Part shown: positions 35,695-44,470 of the stretch, piece by piece | Layout of the letters: each line of letters opens with the position of its first letter | How positions within the stretch are numbered: position 1 is the stretch's first letter | Made by a program: the position numbers and the translations under genes | The notes under the pieces: model-generated | The model's database searches: none | The model's input: only the letters and a program-made list of their open reading frames with translations | What the model was told of the DNA's origin: nothing | Source: Paraburkholderia bryophila | Lineage (GTDB): Bacteria; Pseudomonadota; Gammaproteobacteria; Burkholderiales; Burkholderiaceae | NCBI RefSeq assembly: GCF_003269035.1 | Contig: NZ_QLTK01000019.1 | Location: 1-64,000, forward strand | DNA: 64,000 nt | Reading direction: 5' to 3'

Positions 35695-36966
35695 ATGCGT
35701 AACGGTGCGCTCAAACGGTGCGAAGCGCTCTTATGCACCGGTTCGCCGGGGTTGTATCGCGTGGTGACGTTCTTCGCCGTGCAGCGTATCTACTCGCTGG
35801 CCGAACTGGGGCACGTCGCGTCGATCATGTCGCTCGCGCAGATGGCGGCCTTTTTCACGGCAATCGGCTGGGCCACGCTGATTCTGGTACGCCTGCCGGG
35901 CGCGGCCGACGAGCGGGCCGCCATCGACACTTTCTATCCGCTCGCGGCAATGGCGCTGGTGACGACGCTGGCGGTGACGTTGGCCAGCACCTTGCCGAGC
36001 CTGTCCGGTCTGTTCCACTTCGACTTCCCGGGTTTCGTGTCCCTGCTGTGGGGATGGACCGCTTATCAGGTCGCGCGGCATTACTTCGTCGCGCACAAGC
36101 GCTATCGAACGGCGGTTTTATTCGACGTGGCGCTGATCGCGTGTTCCGGGTCATTGCTGTATGTCGGGCAACGGAGTGGATGGCCGCCGTCGTGCGCTCT
36201 CGCCGCGGCGCTCGGCCTCACGGCAGCGGGCATGTTCATCGCAATCGGTCTGCCGTCGCGCGGCGCGTGGTGGCGGCGGTTCGACATGAAAGGCCTGCAG
36301 TTCGGCCTCACGAACTTTCTTTCCGGCGGTATTGCGCTGGTTCTCGTGCCGGCGGCAACGCTGATGTGCGGCGCCGTGTTCGCGGGCATGCTGTCGCTGC
36401 TCGCCTCGGTGACGGCGGTCGGCATGCTGTTGCCGCGCGCGATTTCGATCGCGCAATTGCCCGAGCTGGCAAGGTGCAAGTCGGCGGGGCTGCCGTTCGG
36501 CGACACGCTGCGTCACATGCGTCGAAGCATTGGCTGGTCGAACGGCGCGGTGCTGGCGATCAACGTGGTGATGGTTGTCGGCATGACGGTATGGCGCGTG
36601 GGCGACGGTGGCGAACGCACGGCCGTGATGGTTGCCGGATTGCTGCTTGCGGTTCAGTGCGCGGTCGGCATGATGGGCATGGTCGGCAGCAGTGTGATGA
36701 TGGCGTTTGAAAAAAGCGCCGACACGGCGAGGATCAACCTGGTGGCCACCGGGACGTTCGCCGGGTTGTTCGTGCTCTGTGTAGGGTGGGGTGGTCAGGC
36801 GGGCTTTCTGCTGGTGCTGGTATCGGCCATTGCGGTGACAGGCCTTCGTAACCGGCTGGTCTGCGGCAAGGCCGCCGAGGTGTACCGCCAATACGCGACG
36901 CAGCACGCCGGTACCGGGTCCGACAGCAGGCTCACGGCTTCCGTGACGCAGAGGTCGCCGTCATGA
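35695..36966 (+). CDS. Polysaccharide flippase-like membrane protein (Wzx role)
   Basis: 423 residues with about ten to twelve hydrophobic segments and few charges. Sequence identity to known flippases is low by eye, but size, topology and operon position next to a polymerase fit a Wzx that flips the lipid-linked unit. It overlaps the next gene by four bases. A second reading frame over the same DNA is a shadow. Confidence 0.7.
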   Translation: MRNGALKRCEALLCTGSPGLYRVVTFFAVQRIYSLAELGHVASIMSLAQMAAFFTAIGWATLILVRLPGAADERAAIDTFYPLAAMALVTTLAVTLASTLPSLSGLFHFDFPGFVSLLWGWTAYQVARHYFVAHKRYRTAVLFDVALIACSGSLLYVGQRSGWPPSCALAAALGLTAAGMFIAIGLPSRGAWWRRFDMKGLQFGLTNFLSGGIALVLVPAATLMCGAVFAGMLSLLASVTAVGMLLPRAISIAQLPELARCKSAGLPFGDTLRHMRRSIGWSNGAVLAINVVMVVGMTVWRVGDGGERTAVMVAGLLLAVQCAVGMMGMVGSSVMMAFEKSADTARINLVATGTFAGLFVLCVGWGGQAGFLLVLVSAIAVTGLRNRLVCGKAAEVYRQYATQHAGTGSDSRLTASVTQRSPS

Positions 36967-38225
36967 ATGCCACGCGATGGGGCGGTTCCGGTGCCGCGGC
37001 GCGACGGCCGTTGACGCTGCGTTCATTCGGCGCGTGGGCCGTCGCGTTGGCATACCTGATGTTCTGCATCAGCGACACGATGCTCACGCTCGAAGACGAA
37101 CGTGCGCAACTCGTGAAAATTTTCGCGTTCTGCCTGCTGCTGCTGGCAATCTCGCTCAGACCGAGATTTCATCGCCTGATCGTGCTGGCTGCGCCGCTTC
37201 TGTTCATGCTTGGGATCGGCCTCGCGCGGTCGTTCAACACGGACGCCGGCATGGAGGAGCTGCTCCGCTTTCTGTTTCCGATCGTTATCACGGTGGCGCT
37301 ATTCGCCTATCGCGACCGCATCGATGCGGTGATGACGATGTTCTTCGTGGTCGTACTCAGCAACGACCTCTTTCAGTGCTATTTCTATCTTGCCTATCTG
37401 ACAGGGCTGCCGGTGCTGCTGCCGGTCCGTATCGATTCAGGTCTGTTCCTGCGGGCGCAAGGCTGGATGGGGTTCTTTTCGGAGTTCAGTTTCATCAACT
37501 TCTGTGCGTTTCTGCTGTGCCGACAGTACCAGCCGGCGGAGCGATTTCGTGCCCTGTCGTGGCTATTCGTTCTGTTCGCGCTTCTCGGCTTCTCGTTCAA
37601 GATGTTTGCCACGTTGGCGGTTTACCCGCTGATTGCGAGGAAGGTGCGTGCGCGTGTCTGGCTGATGGGCGGCGCGGCGGCAGGCGTTGTAATTTGGGTG
37701 ATTGCCAACGGCTATCTGGATTCGGTGATTAACGTGGCGTCCGCCAAGATCGCGTTCTATATCGTCGAGGGCAATTCCGCGCGGGCGGAGTCTTACCGGG
37801 TGATGTGCGAGTCGCTGCTCAACGGTAATTTCCTCGGCGAGGGGCTGGGGTCGTTCGGCGGTCCCGCATCGGTCAAATATGGTTCGCCGCTTTACGGTCT
37901 CTATCACTTCAACTGGTATGGACTCGGCAGCATCCTGAAGACAACCGACACCTTCTATCCGCACCTGTTTGTCGAAATCGGCTTGCTCGGCGCCCTGGTG
38001 TGGCTTGGGTTCGTGTTGCGCTATGGGCAGGGACGACGCGTCGGCATGGCGTGGCTGTTCCTTGTCTCGGCGTTCTGCTTCGACAACGTTTTTTCAATGG
38101 CCTTTGTTTCCCCTTCGTATGTATTTTCGGCGTTGCTCGTCATGCACGCCTTGTCGGGGCTCGCCGATCAATCACTTGATTCCGGCATGGTCCGCTCACG
38201 CAAAAACTTCGGGATGCGCCGATGA
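36963..38225 (+). CDS. O-antigen-ligase-like polymerase (Wzy role)
   Basis: 420 residues, about ten hydrophobic segments with a larger loop at roughly residues 265-330 (NSARAESYRVMCESLLNGNF ... GLGSFGG) typical of Wzy/WaaL proteins. It would join repeat units in the periplasm. Start and stop overlap neighbours by four bases (ATGA), so translation is coupled. Confidence 0.72.
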   Translation: MNATRWGGSGAAARRPLTLRSFGAWAVALAYLMFCISDTMLTLEDERAQLVKIFAFCLLLLAISLRPRFHRLIVLAAPLLFMLGIGLARSFNTDAGMEELLRFLFPIVITVALFAYRDRIDAVMTMFFVVVLSNDLFQCYFYLAYLTGLPVLLPVRIDSGLFLRAQGWMGFFSEFSFINFCAFLLCRQYQPAERFRALSWLFVLFALLGFSFKMFATLAVYPLIARKVRARVWLMGGAAAGVVIWVIANGYLDSVINVASAKIAFYIVEGNSARAESYRVMCESLLNGNFLGEGLGSFGGPASVKYGSPLYGLYHFNWYGLGSILKTTDTFYPHLFVEIGLLGALVWLGFVLRYGQGRRVGMAWLFLVSAFCFDNVFSMAFVSPSYVFSALLVMHALSGLADQSLDSGMVRSRKNFGMRR

Positions 38226-39259
38226 AGATTCTCGTAGTAACGAACATGTACGCCGGATGCAACGCGGCCCAACCGACGCAGGGCGTGTTCGTGACCGAAC
38301 AGGTCATGGCGTTGCGTGAACTGCGCGGCGATACGGTCGACGTTGTGGTGATCGAGGGCTGGCGCGGCCGGCTCGCGTACCTGCGGTCGCTTGCCCATGT
38401 GGTAAGCCGAGTCAAAGGTAACGCGTACGACGTCGTTCATTACCATTTCGGCCTGAGTGCCTGTTCGGCGCCGCTGGTCAGACTCGTCTCCCGCTCAAAA
38501 GTCGTCGTGACGTTTCATGGTTCCGATGTCATGGGGCGCGGCTGGATCAGGGCGATTTCTCTCGCCGCGGCACGCTTCGCTCACGCCTGCATTGGCGTGA
38601 GCGACGAGATCTCCGCAAGCGTGAGCCGTGGCTCACGTTACTGCGCAACCATTCCCTGTGCGGTCAACGAGACGCTATTCGTGGAACCGGTCGACTGCGA
38701 GAAAGCTGCCGCTAGCCGGAAAATCGTGGTCTTTCCTTCGTCGCCGAAAAGAGCGGAGAAGGACTACCCGCTTTTCAGCGCGGTCATGGCGCAGTTGCCG
38801 GCGTTGCTGCGAAGCGAGGTGGCGGCGCGGCATATCGACGGCCTCGATCGCCGGGAGGTGCGCGATCTGCTCCTGCAAGCCGATTGCCTCGTCATGACCT
38901 CCAGAAGGGAAGGCTCGCCGCAGTCGGTGAAAGAAGCCATGGCGGTCAATCTACCCGTCGTATCCGTCGACGTGGGCGACGTCAGGCATTTACTCCAGGG
39001 CGTATCGAATTGCACGGTGATCGAGGGCCGCGACGCGGCGACGCTTGCGTGCGCCACGGCCGAGGTGCTGAACCACGCGAAACGTTCGAATGGGCGGCAA
39101 CGGTTGAGGTCGCTCGGCTATTTTTCAGCGGATGTGGCGGCGCAAATCAACCTGCTCTACCGATCGATTCTCGGCGAAGTTCGCGGCGATCGGCAACGCC
39201 TTGCTTCCTCCGCCGCCATGAATTCGGCTCGCCCGCCGAAGCAGCAGGAACCGTCATGA
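38222..39259 (+). CDS. GT4-family glycosyltransferase
   Basis: 345 residues. The N-terminus (MKILVVTNMYAGCN) and the HYHFGLSACSAPL and TFHGSDVMGRG segments, then VMTSRREGSPQSVKEAMA, are the GT-B donor and E-x7-E type motifs of family 4. It adds a sugar to the lipid-linked precursor in the cytoplasm. It overlaps both neighbours by four bases. Confidence 0.85.
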   Translation: MKILVVTNMYAGCNAAQPTQGVFVTEQVMALRELRGDTVDVVVIEGWRGRLAYLRSLAHVVSRVKGNAYDVVHYHFGLSACSAPLVRLVSRSKVVVTFHGSDVMGRGWIRAISLAAARFAHACIGVSDEISASVSRGSRYCATIPCAVNETLFVEPVDCEKAAASRKIVVFPSSPKRAEKDYPLFSAVMAQLPALLRSEVAARHIDGLDRREVRDLLLQADCLVMTSRREGSPQSVKEAMAVNLPVVSVDVGDVRHLLQGVSNCTVIEGRDAATLACATAEVLNHAKRSNGRQRLRSLGYFSADVAAQINLLYRSILGEVRGDRQRLASSAAMNSARPPKQQEPS

Positions 39260-40032
39260 AACGCGTCGAACTTTTCTCCTGTCCCGTGGATATTGCAACG
39301 ATGAACGAGACCGTCGACTGGATCGGCGCGCGGATCGAACGCCAGCAGTTCACGCAGCATGTCGTGGTCAACGTGGCGAAGCTCGTCCATCTGCAGACCG
39401 ACGCGGAACTGGCGGCCTCGGTGCGCGCGTGCGATATCGTCAATATCGACGGTATGGGTGTGGTGTGGGGTGCGCGGATGTTAGGGCTGCCGGTGCGCGA
39501 ACGCGTGGCCGGCATCGATCTGTTCGAGCGGCTGTTACAGATGTCGGCGCAACGTTCGCTGCCAGTGTTCCTGCTCGGCGCAACGGAGACGGTAGTGACG
39601 CGCGTGGCTGCGGCGGTCTCGGCGCGTTATGCCGGATTGCGGGTCGTCGGCTATCACCATGGCTACTTCTGGGACGATGAAGCCGCGGTCGTGGACATGG
39701 TCCGTCGTTCGGGCGCGCGATTGCTGTTCGTCGCGATCACGTCGCCGAAAAAAGAAATGTTTATTCAACGCTGGAAGGCGCACCTCGGGGTCGACTTCGT
39801 GATGGGGGTGGGCGGTACGTTCGACGTCGTCGCCGGCAAGGTGCGCCGTGCGCCGCCCTGGATGCAGCGCAGCGGCCTCGAATGGGCCTATCGTGTCGCG
39901 CAGGAACCGCGCCGCATGTGGAAGCGCTATTTCGTCACCAACCATCGCTTCGCGCTGATGCTGCTCAAGGCGCGTGTCGCCATGACGTTTCGGCGCCTGT
40001 ATCACGGTTCGGCAGACGGCTATGAAAAATAG
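39256..40032 (+). CDS. WecG/TagA/CpsF-family glycosyltransferase
   Basis: 258 residues from the ATG overlapping the stop of the GT4 gene. DGMGVVWGARMLGLPVRERV and the C-terminal AITSPKKEMFIQRW with GVGGTFDVVAGKVRRAPPW are family signatures. Members move ManNAcA (WecG) or ManNAc (TagA) onto the lipid intermediate, so this agrees with WecB and WecC upstream. It overlaps the lyase gene by 11 bases. Confidence 0.9.
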   Translation: MKRVELFSCPVDIATMNETVDWIGARIERQQFTQHVVVNVAKLVHLQTDAELAASVRACDIVNIDGMGVVWGARMLGLPVRERVAGIDLFERLLQMSAQRSLPVFLLGATETVVTRVAAAVSARYAGLRVVGYHHGYFWDDEAAVVDMVRRSGARLLFVAITSPKKEMFIQRWKAHLGVDFVMGVGGTFDVVAGKVRRAPPWMQRSGLEWAYRVAQEPRRMWKRYFVTNHRFALMLLKARVAMTFRRLYHGSADGYEK

Positions 40033-40816
40033 ACTGATCGGGGTCGCCGGGGTGCTGGTAGCGGCGATGGCATGCAGTACGGTATCGCACGCGTGGCAAT
40101 CCTGGCACGACGGCGGCGCATATACGGTTTTGTATCGCAGCGCGTGGCGTGACGGCATCGATCCCCGCTTGACGATTCAAGCCCCCGCGCCGGATTCCGT
40201 TTCGACCGTCACGATGCCGCAGTTGAAAGGCGTGGCGCTGAAAACGACGATGCGTCGCTCGGACGATTTCTCGGCTGTTGCGAGCGGCACGCCTCGCGCG
40301 GAAATTGTTTTCGCGCCGGTTGTGCATTTCGCGGTGGGGAAGGAATACGAAGTCCGGTGGTCCACGCTGATCCCGGCCGGGTATCGATTCGACACGCGGC
40401 AGCCTGAAATCATCACGCAATTGCATCAAGGCGGCGCAACCGGATCGCCGCCCTTTGCGCTCCTGCTCGCGGGCGATCAGTACCAGGCCGACGTGAGAGG
40501 CGGCGCAAGCGGCGCGAATCGATCGGTCAAGTTCGGCGCGCCCGCTGCCGACGCCGGCAACGCCGTGAACTGGGTTCTGCACTATCGCCCCGACGACCAA
40601 GGCACGCAGGCTTTGACGGAGTTGTACAAAGACGGCGTGCGCGTGCTGCACAGCACCGGTATGGTCAACGCCTATCCCGGCGACAAGGACGCTTACCTGA
40701 AGATCGGCATTTACAAGTGGTGGTGGAAAACGCGGCCGTCCGACGTCAGCGATCGCACCATGTATTACGGCAACGTGGAAATCGCGGCACGTGCCGTGCG
40801 CCGCGGCAGCGATTGA
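40022..40816 (+). CDS. Secreted polysaccharide lyase (heparin lyase I/PL20-like fold)
   Basis: 264 residues. A signal peptide (about residues 1-24, ending SHA-W) is followed by a concanavalin-like beta sandwich. ASGTPRAEI, YEVRWSTLIPAGYRF, IITQLHQG and DAYLKIGIYKWWWK match the polysaccharide lyase family that includes heparin lyase I and glucuronan lyase, which cleave uronic-acid polymers. It would trim or release the ManNAcA-containing polymer in the periplasm. It closes the operon. Confidence 0.78.
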   Translation: MKNRLIGVAGVLVAAMACSTVSHAWQSWHDGGAYTVLYRSAWRDGIDPRLTIQAPAPDSVSTVTMPQLKGVALKTTMRRSDDFSAVASGTPRAEIVFAPVVHFAVGKEYEVRWSTLIPAGYRFDTRQPEIITQLHQGGATGSPPFALLLAGDQYQADVRGGASGANRSVKFGAPAADAGNAVNWVLHYRPDDQGTQALTELYKDGVRVLHSTGMVNAYPGDKDAYLKIGIYKWWWKTRPSDVSDRTMYYGNVEIAARAVRRGSD

Positions 40817-40857
40817 AACGGCGTGGAATCGGACCTCAAAGCGACCGGGCGTTCCGT

Positions 40858-41382
40858 TCAATTCACGCTTTTGACAAAGCCCGGATCGCCGATCAACGCA
40901 TCGATGCTCAGCTTCACGGTATCTTCGATCGCAATGGTGGTGCTGGTGAATTTCGGTGACTTTTGCCGGACCGTCTTGGTGGTGGAAAACACCACTTTCT
41001 GGGTCGCGGCGTCGGTGACCACATAGCGCATTTTCAATGTCCAGGACGCGGGTGAGCGTTCGTCGTCCACGGTGAATTTTTCGATGCTGCCGCTCAGAAT
41101 CCGTTTGCCCGCGTCGAGATGAAAACCGGACAACTGCAGGCTGCGCACGATCCCGTTGCGCACGGTTTCATTGATATCTTCCTTGAGCACGAGGCCGGTC
41201 ATGGCGGTGTTTTCTATCCGGTTCGGCGAGATCTTGCCGCTACGCGCCGCCATGTAGGCGAAATCGCGTGCAGGTGCCACGCTCAATGAGCCGGTGGGAT
41301 GCGCGGTATTCGCGCGCGGCGCGCAATTCAGACCGAACCAGGACCAGGAACAGGCGGACAGCATCAACGGCAGCGCGATCAC
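40858..41382 (-). CDS. Putative outer-membrane lipoprotein of unknown function
   Basis: 174 residues from a GTG start; LMLSAC forms a lipobox close to the N-terminus but the n-region before it lacks the usual basic residues. The frame stays open upstream and reads RSPYRSTVLKGCSVIALPLML, a better signal peptide, though only CTG starts are available there. The body (EDINETVRNGIVRSLQLSGF, KRILSGSIEKFTVDD) resembles lipoproteins that chaperone assembly, but I do not recognise a family. It is convergent with the exopolysaccharide operon. Confidence 0.6.
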   Translation of the reverse strand: MIALPLMLSACSWSWFGLNCAPRANTAHPTGSLSVAPARDFAYMAARSGKISPNRIENTAMTGLVLKEDINETVRNGIVRSLQLSGFHLDAGKRILSGSIEKFTVDDERSPASWTLKMRYVVTDAATQKVVFSTTKTVRQKSPKFTSTTIAIEDTVKLSIDALIGDPGFVKSVN

Positions 41383-41729
41383 GCTGCAGCCTTTGAGGAC
41401 GGTGGACCGATAGGGCGAACGCAGGGCGCGGGGCGACGGCAGGCTCCGTCGCGGCGTCTTGGGCGCTGTGCTGGAATGAGCGGCGGTCGAGGTCAGAAGA
41501 TGTGCCTTTTAAGTGAAGTCGTCCGGTACAGAGAGCATGGTAACAGCGAGCCGCGCCAGGACATATTCTCCTTGCCTCGACATTCGCATTCCTGCTGTTC
41601 GCATGCGGGAGGTCATCATAACGAGGCAGCGCGCCGATCGACACTGCGTCATTAGAGCGCCGCTGCTACAGCGGATTTCTCAGGGCAATTCGAAACGGGG
41701 AGGCCGCTTCATGGCGGGGGGGCCGTGGC
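41383..41729. other. 347-base region between two minus-strand genes
   Basis: No gene or repeat is evident. Part of it may belong to the N-terminus of the lipoprotein (see that entry); the remainder likely carries its promoter. Confidence 0.4.
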
Positions 41730-42311
41730 TCAGAAGAAGCCGGCTTTGCCCTGCGTCATATCGACCAACGCGCGCCGTGCGTCGTCGAGTGCGTTGACGG
41801 GCAGGCGGATCGTCATCCTCACCAGCATGGCGTGGCGGGTGTCGGTCAGCGTATAGCCTTCGCTGTCGATCCAGCGGCGCACTTTCGCCTCGTCGGCATA
41901 ACCCACCTCGACGGTGAGCGTGATTTGCGCGATCCGTTCGACACGCGGCGCGTCCAGCAAGGCCGAAGCGATCGCGTCGGTGTACGCGCGCACCAAACCG
42001 CCTGCGCCGAGTTTCACGCCGCCGTAATAGCGCACGACGGCCGCCAGAACGCCGTCCAGATCATGATGCCGCAGCACTTCGAGAATCGGCCGTCCCGCCG
42101 TACCGGACGGCTCGCCGTCGTCGGACATGCCGGACTGGCCGCCTGCCAGCAGCGCCCAGCACACATGCGTGGCCGTCGGGTGCTCGTCACGCAGGCGCCG
42201 CAGTTCGGCTATCGCGGCGTCGCGATCGGCGACCGGCATCGCGTAGGCGATAAAACGGCTCTTGCGGATTTCGAGTTCCTTGATGCACGGCGAGGAGAGC
42301 GTGTGACTCAT
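41730..42311 (-). CDS. YigZ/IMPACT family protein
   Basis: 193 residues with the family signature DDGEPSGTAGRPILEVL and AAVVRYYGGVKLGAGGLVRAY (UPF0029). Human IMPACT and bacterial YigZ share this domain; the bacterial role is unclear, with a link to ribosome or RNA functions suggested. It is divergent from the LysE exporter, with about 180 bases between. Confidence 0.9.
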   Translation of the reverse strand: MSHTLSSPCIKELEIRKSRFIAYAMPVADRDAAIAELRRLRDEHPTATHVCWALLAGGQSGMSDDGEPSGTAGRPILEVLRHHDLDGVLAAVVRYYGGVKLGAGGLVRAYTDAIASALLDAPRVERIAQITLTVEVGYADEAKVRRWIDSEGYTLTDTRHAMLVRMTIRLPVNALDDARRALVDMTQGKAGFF

Positions 42312-42490
42312 GCGGAGGTTCTTCGATGCGACGCTTCACGCGGGACCGTCTTCAGGATTGTCTTGGGTCTCATCGTGCGGTTCAGCGCCGGAGTGCAAAA
42401 GACAGAAGTCTAGGCGAGAAGCGCGCTCGTCTACAATGTTCCGAAGCGCGGGCTTGCACACGGAACCCAGCGCACCATCCAGGAGACGAC

Positions 42491-43117
42491 ATGCTCGACT
42501 TATCCACCTTGGGGACTTTCATTGCCGTTGTATTCGGGCTCTTTCTGATCCCCGGGCCGGCCGTATTGCTGGTATTGACGCGTACCGTGCATGGCGGGCG
42601 CAAGGCCGGCATTCTCACCGGCCTCGGTGTGGCCACCGGCGATTTCGTTCATACGCTGGCCGCGTCGGTCGGTCTCTCGGCGCTGCTGATGACCTCGGCA
42701 CTCGCCTTCAACGCAGTGAAATTCGCGGGCGCCGCTTACCTCGTTTATCTCGGCATTCGTGCGTTGCGTGAGAAGCAGAGCCAGGCGCATTTACCCGCGG
42801 TCGCGCCGGTGTCGCCTTCGAAAGCTTTCTTTCAGGCTATTCCCGCTGAAGTACTGAATCCCAAGACCGCGCTGTTTTTCCTTGCGTTTCTGCCGCAATT
42901 CGTGCGGCCCGAACACGGCTCCACGTTTTTGCAGTTCACCACGCTCGGCCTCATTTTTGTCGGCATGAGCGCGCTTTATACAACGCTGATCGTGTTGACG
43001 ATTCGTCCGCTCGGCAAACTCGTCAAGCGGTTGACGTGGTTGAGCCGCTGGCAGAACAAGATTATCGGTGTGCTGTTTATTTCGCTCGGCCTGCGCGTCG
43101 CCACGCAAACGCGCTGA
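42491..43117 (+). CDS. LysE/RhtB-family amino acid exporter
   Basis: 208 residues from the ATG after AGGAGACGAC. About six hydrophobic segments. The N-terminal IPGPAVLLVLTRTVHGGRKA and GLGVATGDFVH are family marks. It exports amino acids or homoserine lactone-like compounds; the substrate is not readable. Confidence 0.9.
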   Translation: MLDLSTLGTFIAVVFGLFLIPGPAVLLVLTRTVHGGRKAGILTGLGVATGDFVHTLAASVGLSALLMTSALAFNAVKFAGAAYLVYLGIRALREKQSQAHLPAVAPVSPSKAFFQAIPAEVLNPKTALFFLAFLPQFVRPEHGSTFLQFTTLGLIFVGMSALYTTLIVLTIRPLGKLVKRLTWLSRWQNKIIGVLFISLGLRVATQTR

Positions 43118-43182
43118 CGTAACCGCATGGCGTCACGCCCGCCTCGTTACGCGCGAAGCGGGTGCTGACACCGCAGCCGGTG

Positions 43183-43551
43183 CTAGATATTGCGACGCTG
43201 CCGTCTCAGGCGGCCCTCACGCGCATATTCCATTTGTCCCTCGGTACGGACCGCGAGCTTTTCCTGCGCGGCACGACTCATTTGCCGCGTATCGTCGATG
43301 TCGCCGACTCGCAGCACTTCCTGTGCGATTCTGATGCGTAGCGTCATTAATGGTTCGCCGCGTTCGACCAGCGTGCGATCCGTGGCGCGCGCCTGCTGAA
43401 CGCCGCAATCGATCAGATTACGCAGCTCCAGCAGCGTGAGCCGCTGACGTTGAATTTCGAGGATGAGCCGCTGTACGGCGTGTTCGTCGCGCCAACGCCA
43501 CCAGGCGCGCAATTCGGCGAGCGTGGGAGGATCGAAAGGGGGAAGGCGCAT
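43183..43551 (-). CDS. SOS-controlled hypothetical protein (122 residues)
   Basis: The protein is helical, Arg- and Glu-rich, with no recognised domain: LAELRAWWRWRDEHAVQRL and LTLLELRNLIDCGVQQARAT are notable segments. A perfect LexA box (43569-43584) lies 17 bases upstream of its ATG. No plus-strand gene starts on the other side, so this gene is the box's target. That implies damage-induced expression; function is unknown. Confidence 0.72.
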   Translation of the reverse strand: MRLPPFDPPTLAELRAWWRWRDEHAVQRLILEIQRQRLTLLELRNLIDCGVQQARATDRTLVERGEPLMTLRIRIAQEVLRVGDIDDTRQMSRAAQEKLAVRTEGQMEYAREGRLRRQRRNI

Positions 43552-43568
43552 TGCTCAGACGAAAAATG

Positions 43569-43584
43569 CTGTATGGATGTACAG
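43569..43584 (-). promoter_or_regulatory. LexA (SOS) box
   Basis: CTGTATGGATGTACAG fits the CTGT-N8-ACAG consensus used by LexA in beta- and gamma-proteobacteria. It is 17 bases upstream of the ATG of the 122-residue gene and should repress it until DNA damage. Confidence 0.8.
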
Positions 43585-43691
43585 TATATCCCGTCTTTTT
43601 TACGCAAGTGCGTAGGGTGCGCAGGCCGCGCGTTGTCCACTTTGCCGCCGCGAAAAAAAGCCGTGTCGCGGCCGGCCCGGATCAACTGAAG

Positions 43692-43775
43692 TCAAGTCAA
43701 CGCCAGCATGATCGACGTCGAGATCACGATGACGAACAGGCATGCGGCGGTGAGGATGTCGTACGGATAGCTCAT
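43692..43775 (-). CDS. Candidate 27-residue single-span membrane protein
   Basis: An ATG opens MSYPYDILTAACLFVIVIS and continues to a TGA, giving one hydrophobic span. There is no clear ribosome site, so the call is weak. It lies upstream of the SOS box in the same direction. Confidence 0.25.
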   Translation of the reverse strand: MSYPYDILTAACLFVIVISTSIMLALT

Positions 43776-43915
43776 GGCGTAACCATCTAACGGGTCGGCG
43801 AAGCATCCATCATAAGCAGAAGCATTGCGGGCGATTGTCAAGCATTGCAAGACCCGGCTTGTTCGATAAACGAGTGTGACGCCGCGCAATTCAACGCGAG
43901 TCGAAACGCGAGCGT

Positions 43916-44173
43916 TTATTCGTCGCCATGCTGGCAAAAACGTCGCCCCGGCACATGCGAGACGACAGCCTGAGCGATCTCGAACGGTGTGCTTTCGGCG
44001 GGCACGACCCGGCGGCTGGATTCGGGCGTGTGTTTCATGGTCCATTCGACGAGACGGTACGAACGTCCCCAAGGCGGCTGCAGCGGATCAGAGACCTTGC
44101 ACGAGTGAATCTGCCGAACCCATTCGTTGCCGGGTATGGCGCGCAGATGCTCGAATACCGTGTCTTCAACCAT
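43916..44173 (-). CDS. Hypothetical protein (85 residues)
   Basis: The ATG at MVEDTVFEHLRAIP follows AAGGAG with an eight-base spacer, which favours this start over the longer upstream frame. The sequence (EWVRQIHSCKVSDPLQPPWG, SYRLVEWTMKHTPESS) has no domain I recognise. It looks like a soluble cytoplasmic protein. Confidence 0.6.
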   Translation of the reverse strand: MVEDTVFEHLRAIPGNEWVRQIHSCKVSDPLQPPWGRSYRLVEWTMKHTPESSRRVVPAESTPFEIAQAVVSHVPGRRFCQHGDE

Positions 44174-44470
44174 GTTTTGACTCCTTCTTCGCAGGCTTGC
44201 TGCCCGCCTTTCGGCGCGTCCCCGACACCCCGGAGAAAAAGCGCCGCCGATGTTCTGGCGGCTCAACAGGGGATGTTGTGCAGTCATAGTTACAGTAAAG
44301 AATTAAGCCAGACTTAAGAGGGCGGAAAAGCTCGCGAGGGCGAATGCGGGGCTTCGGGAGCCGTGCGAGCACTCATGCAGGAGCCCGCGCGCGAACCGGC
44401 GCGAACGGTATGTCTGGATCGCCACCCTTAAGACCTCGCGAAATCGGCCGTTATTACAGCGGTTGGGGCC

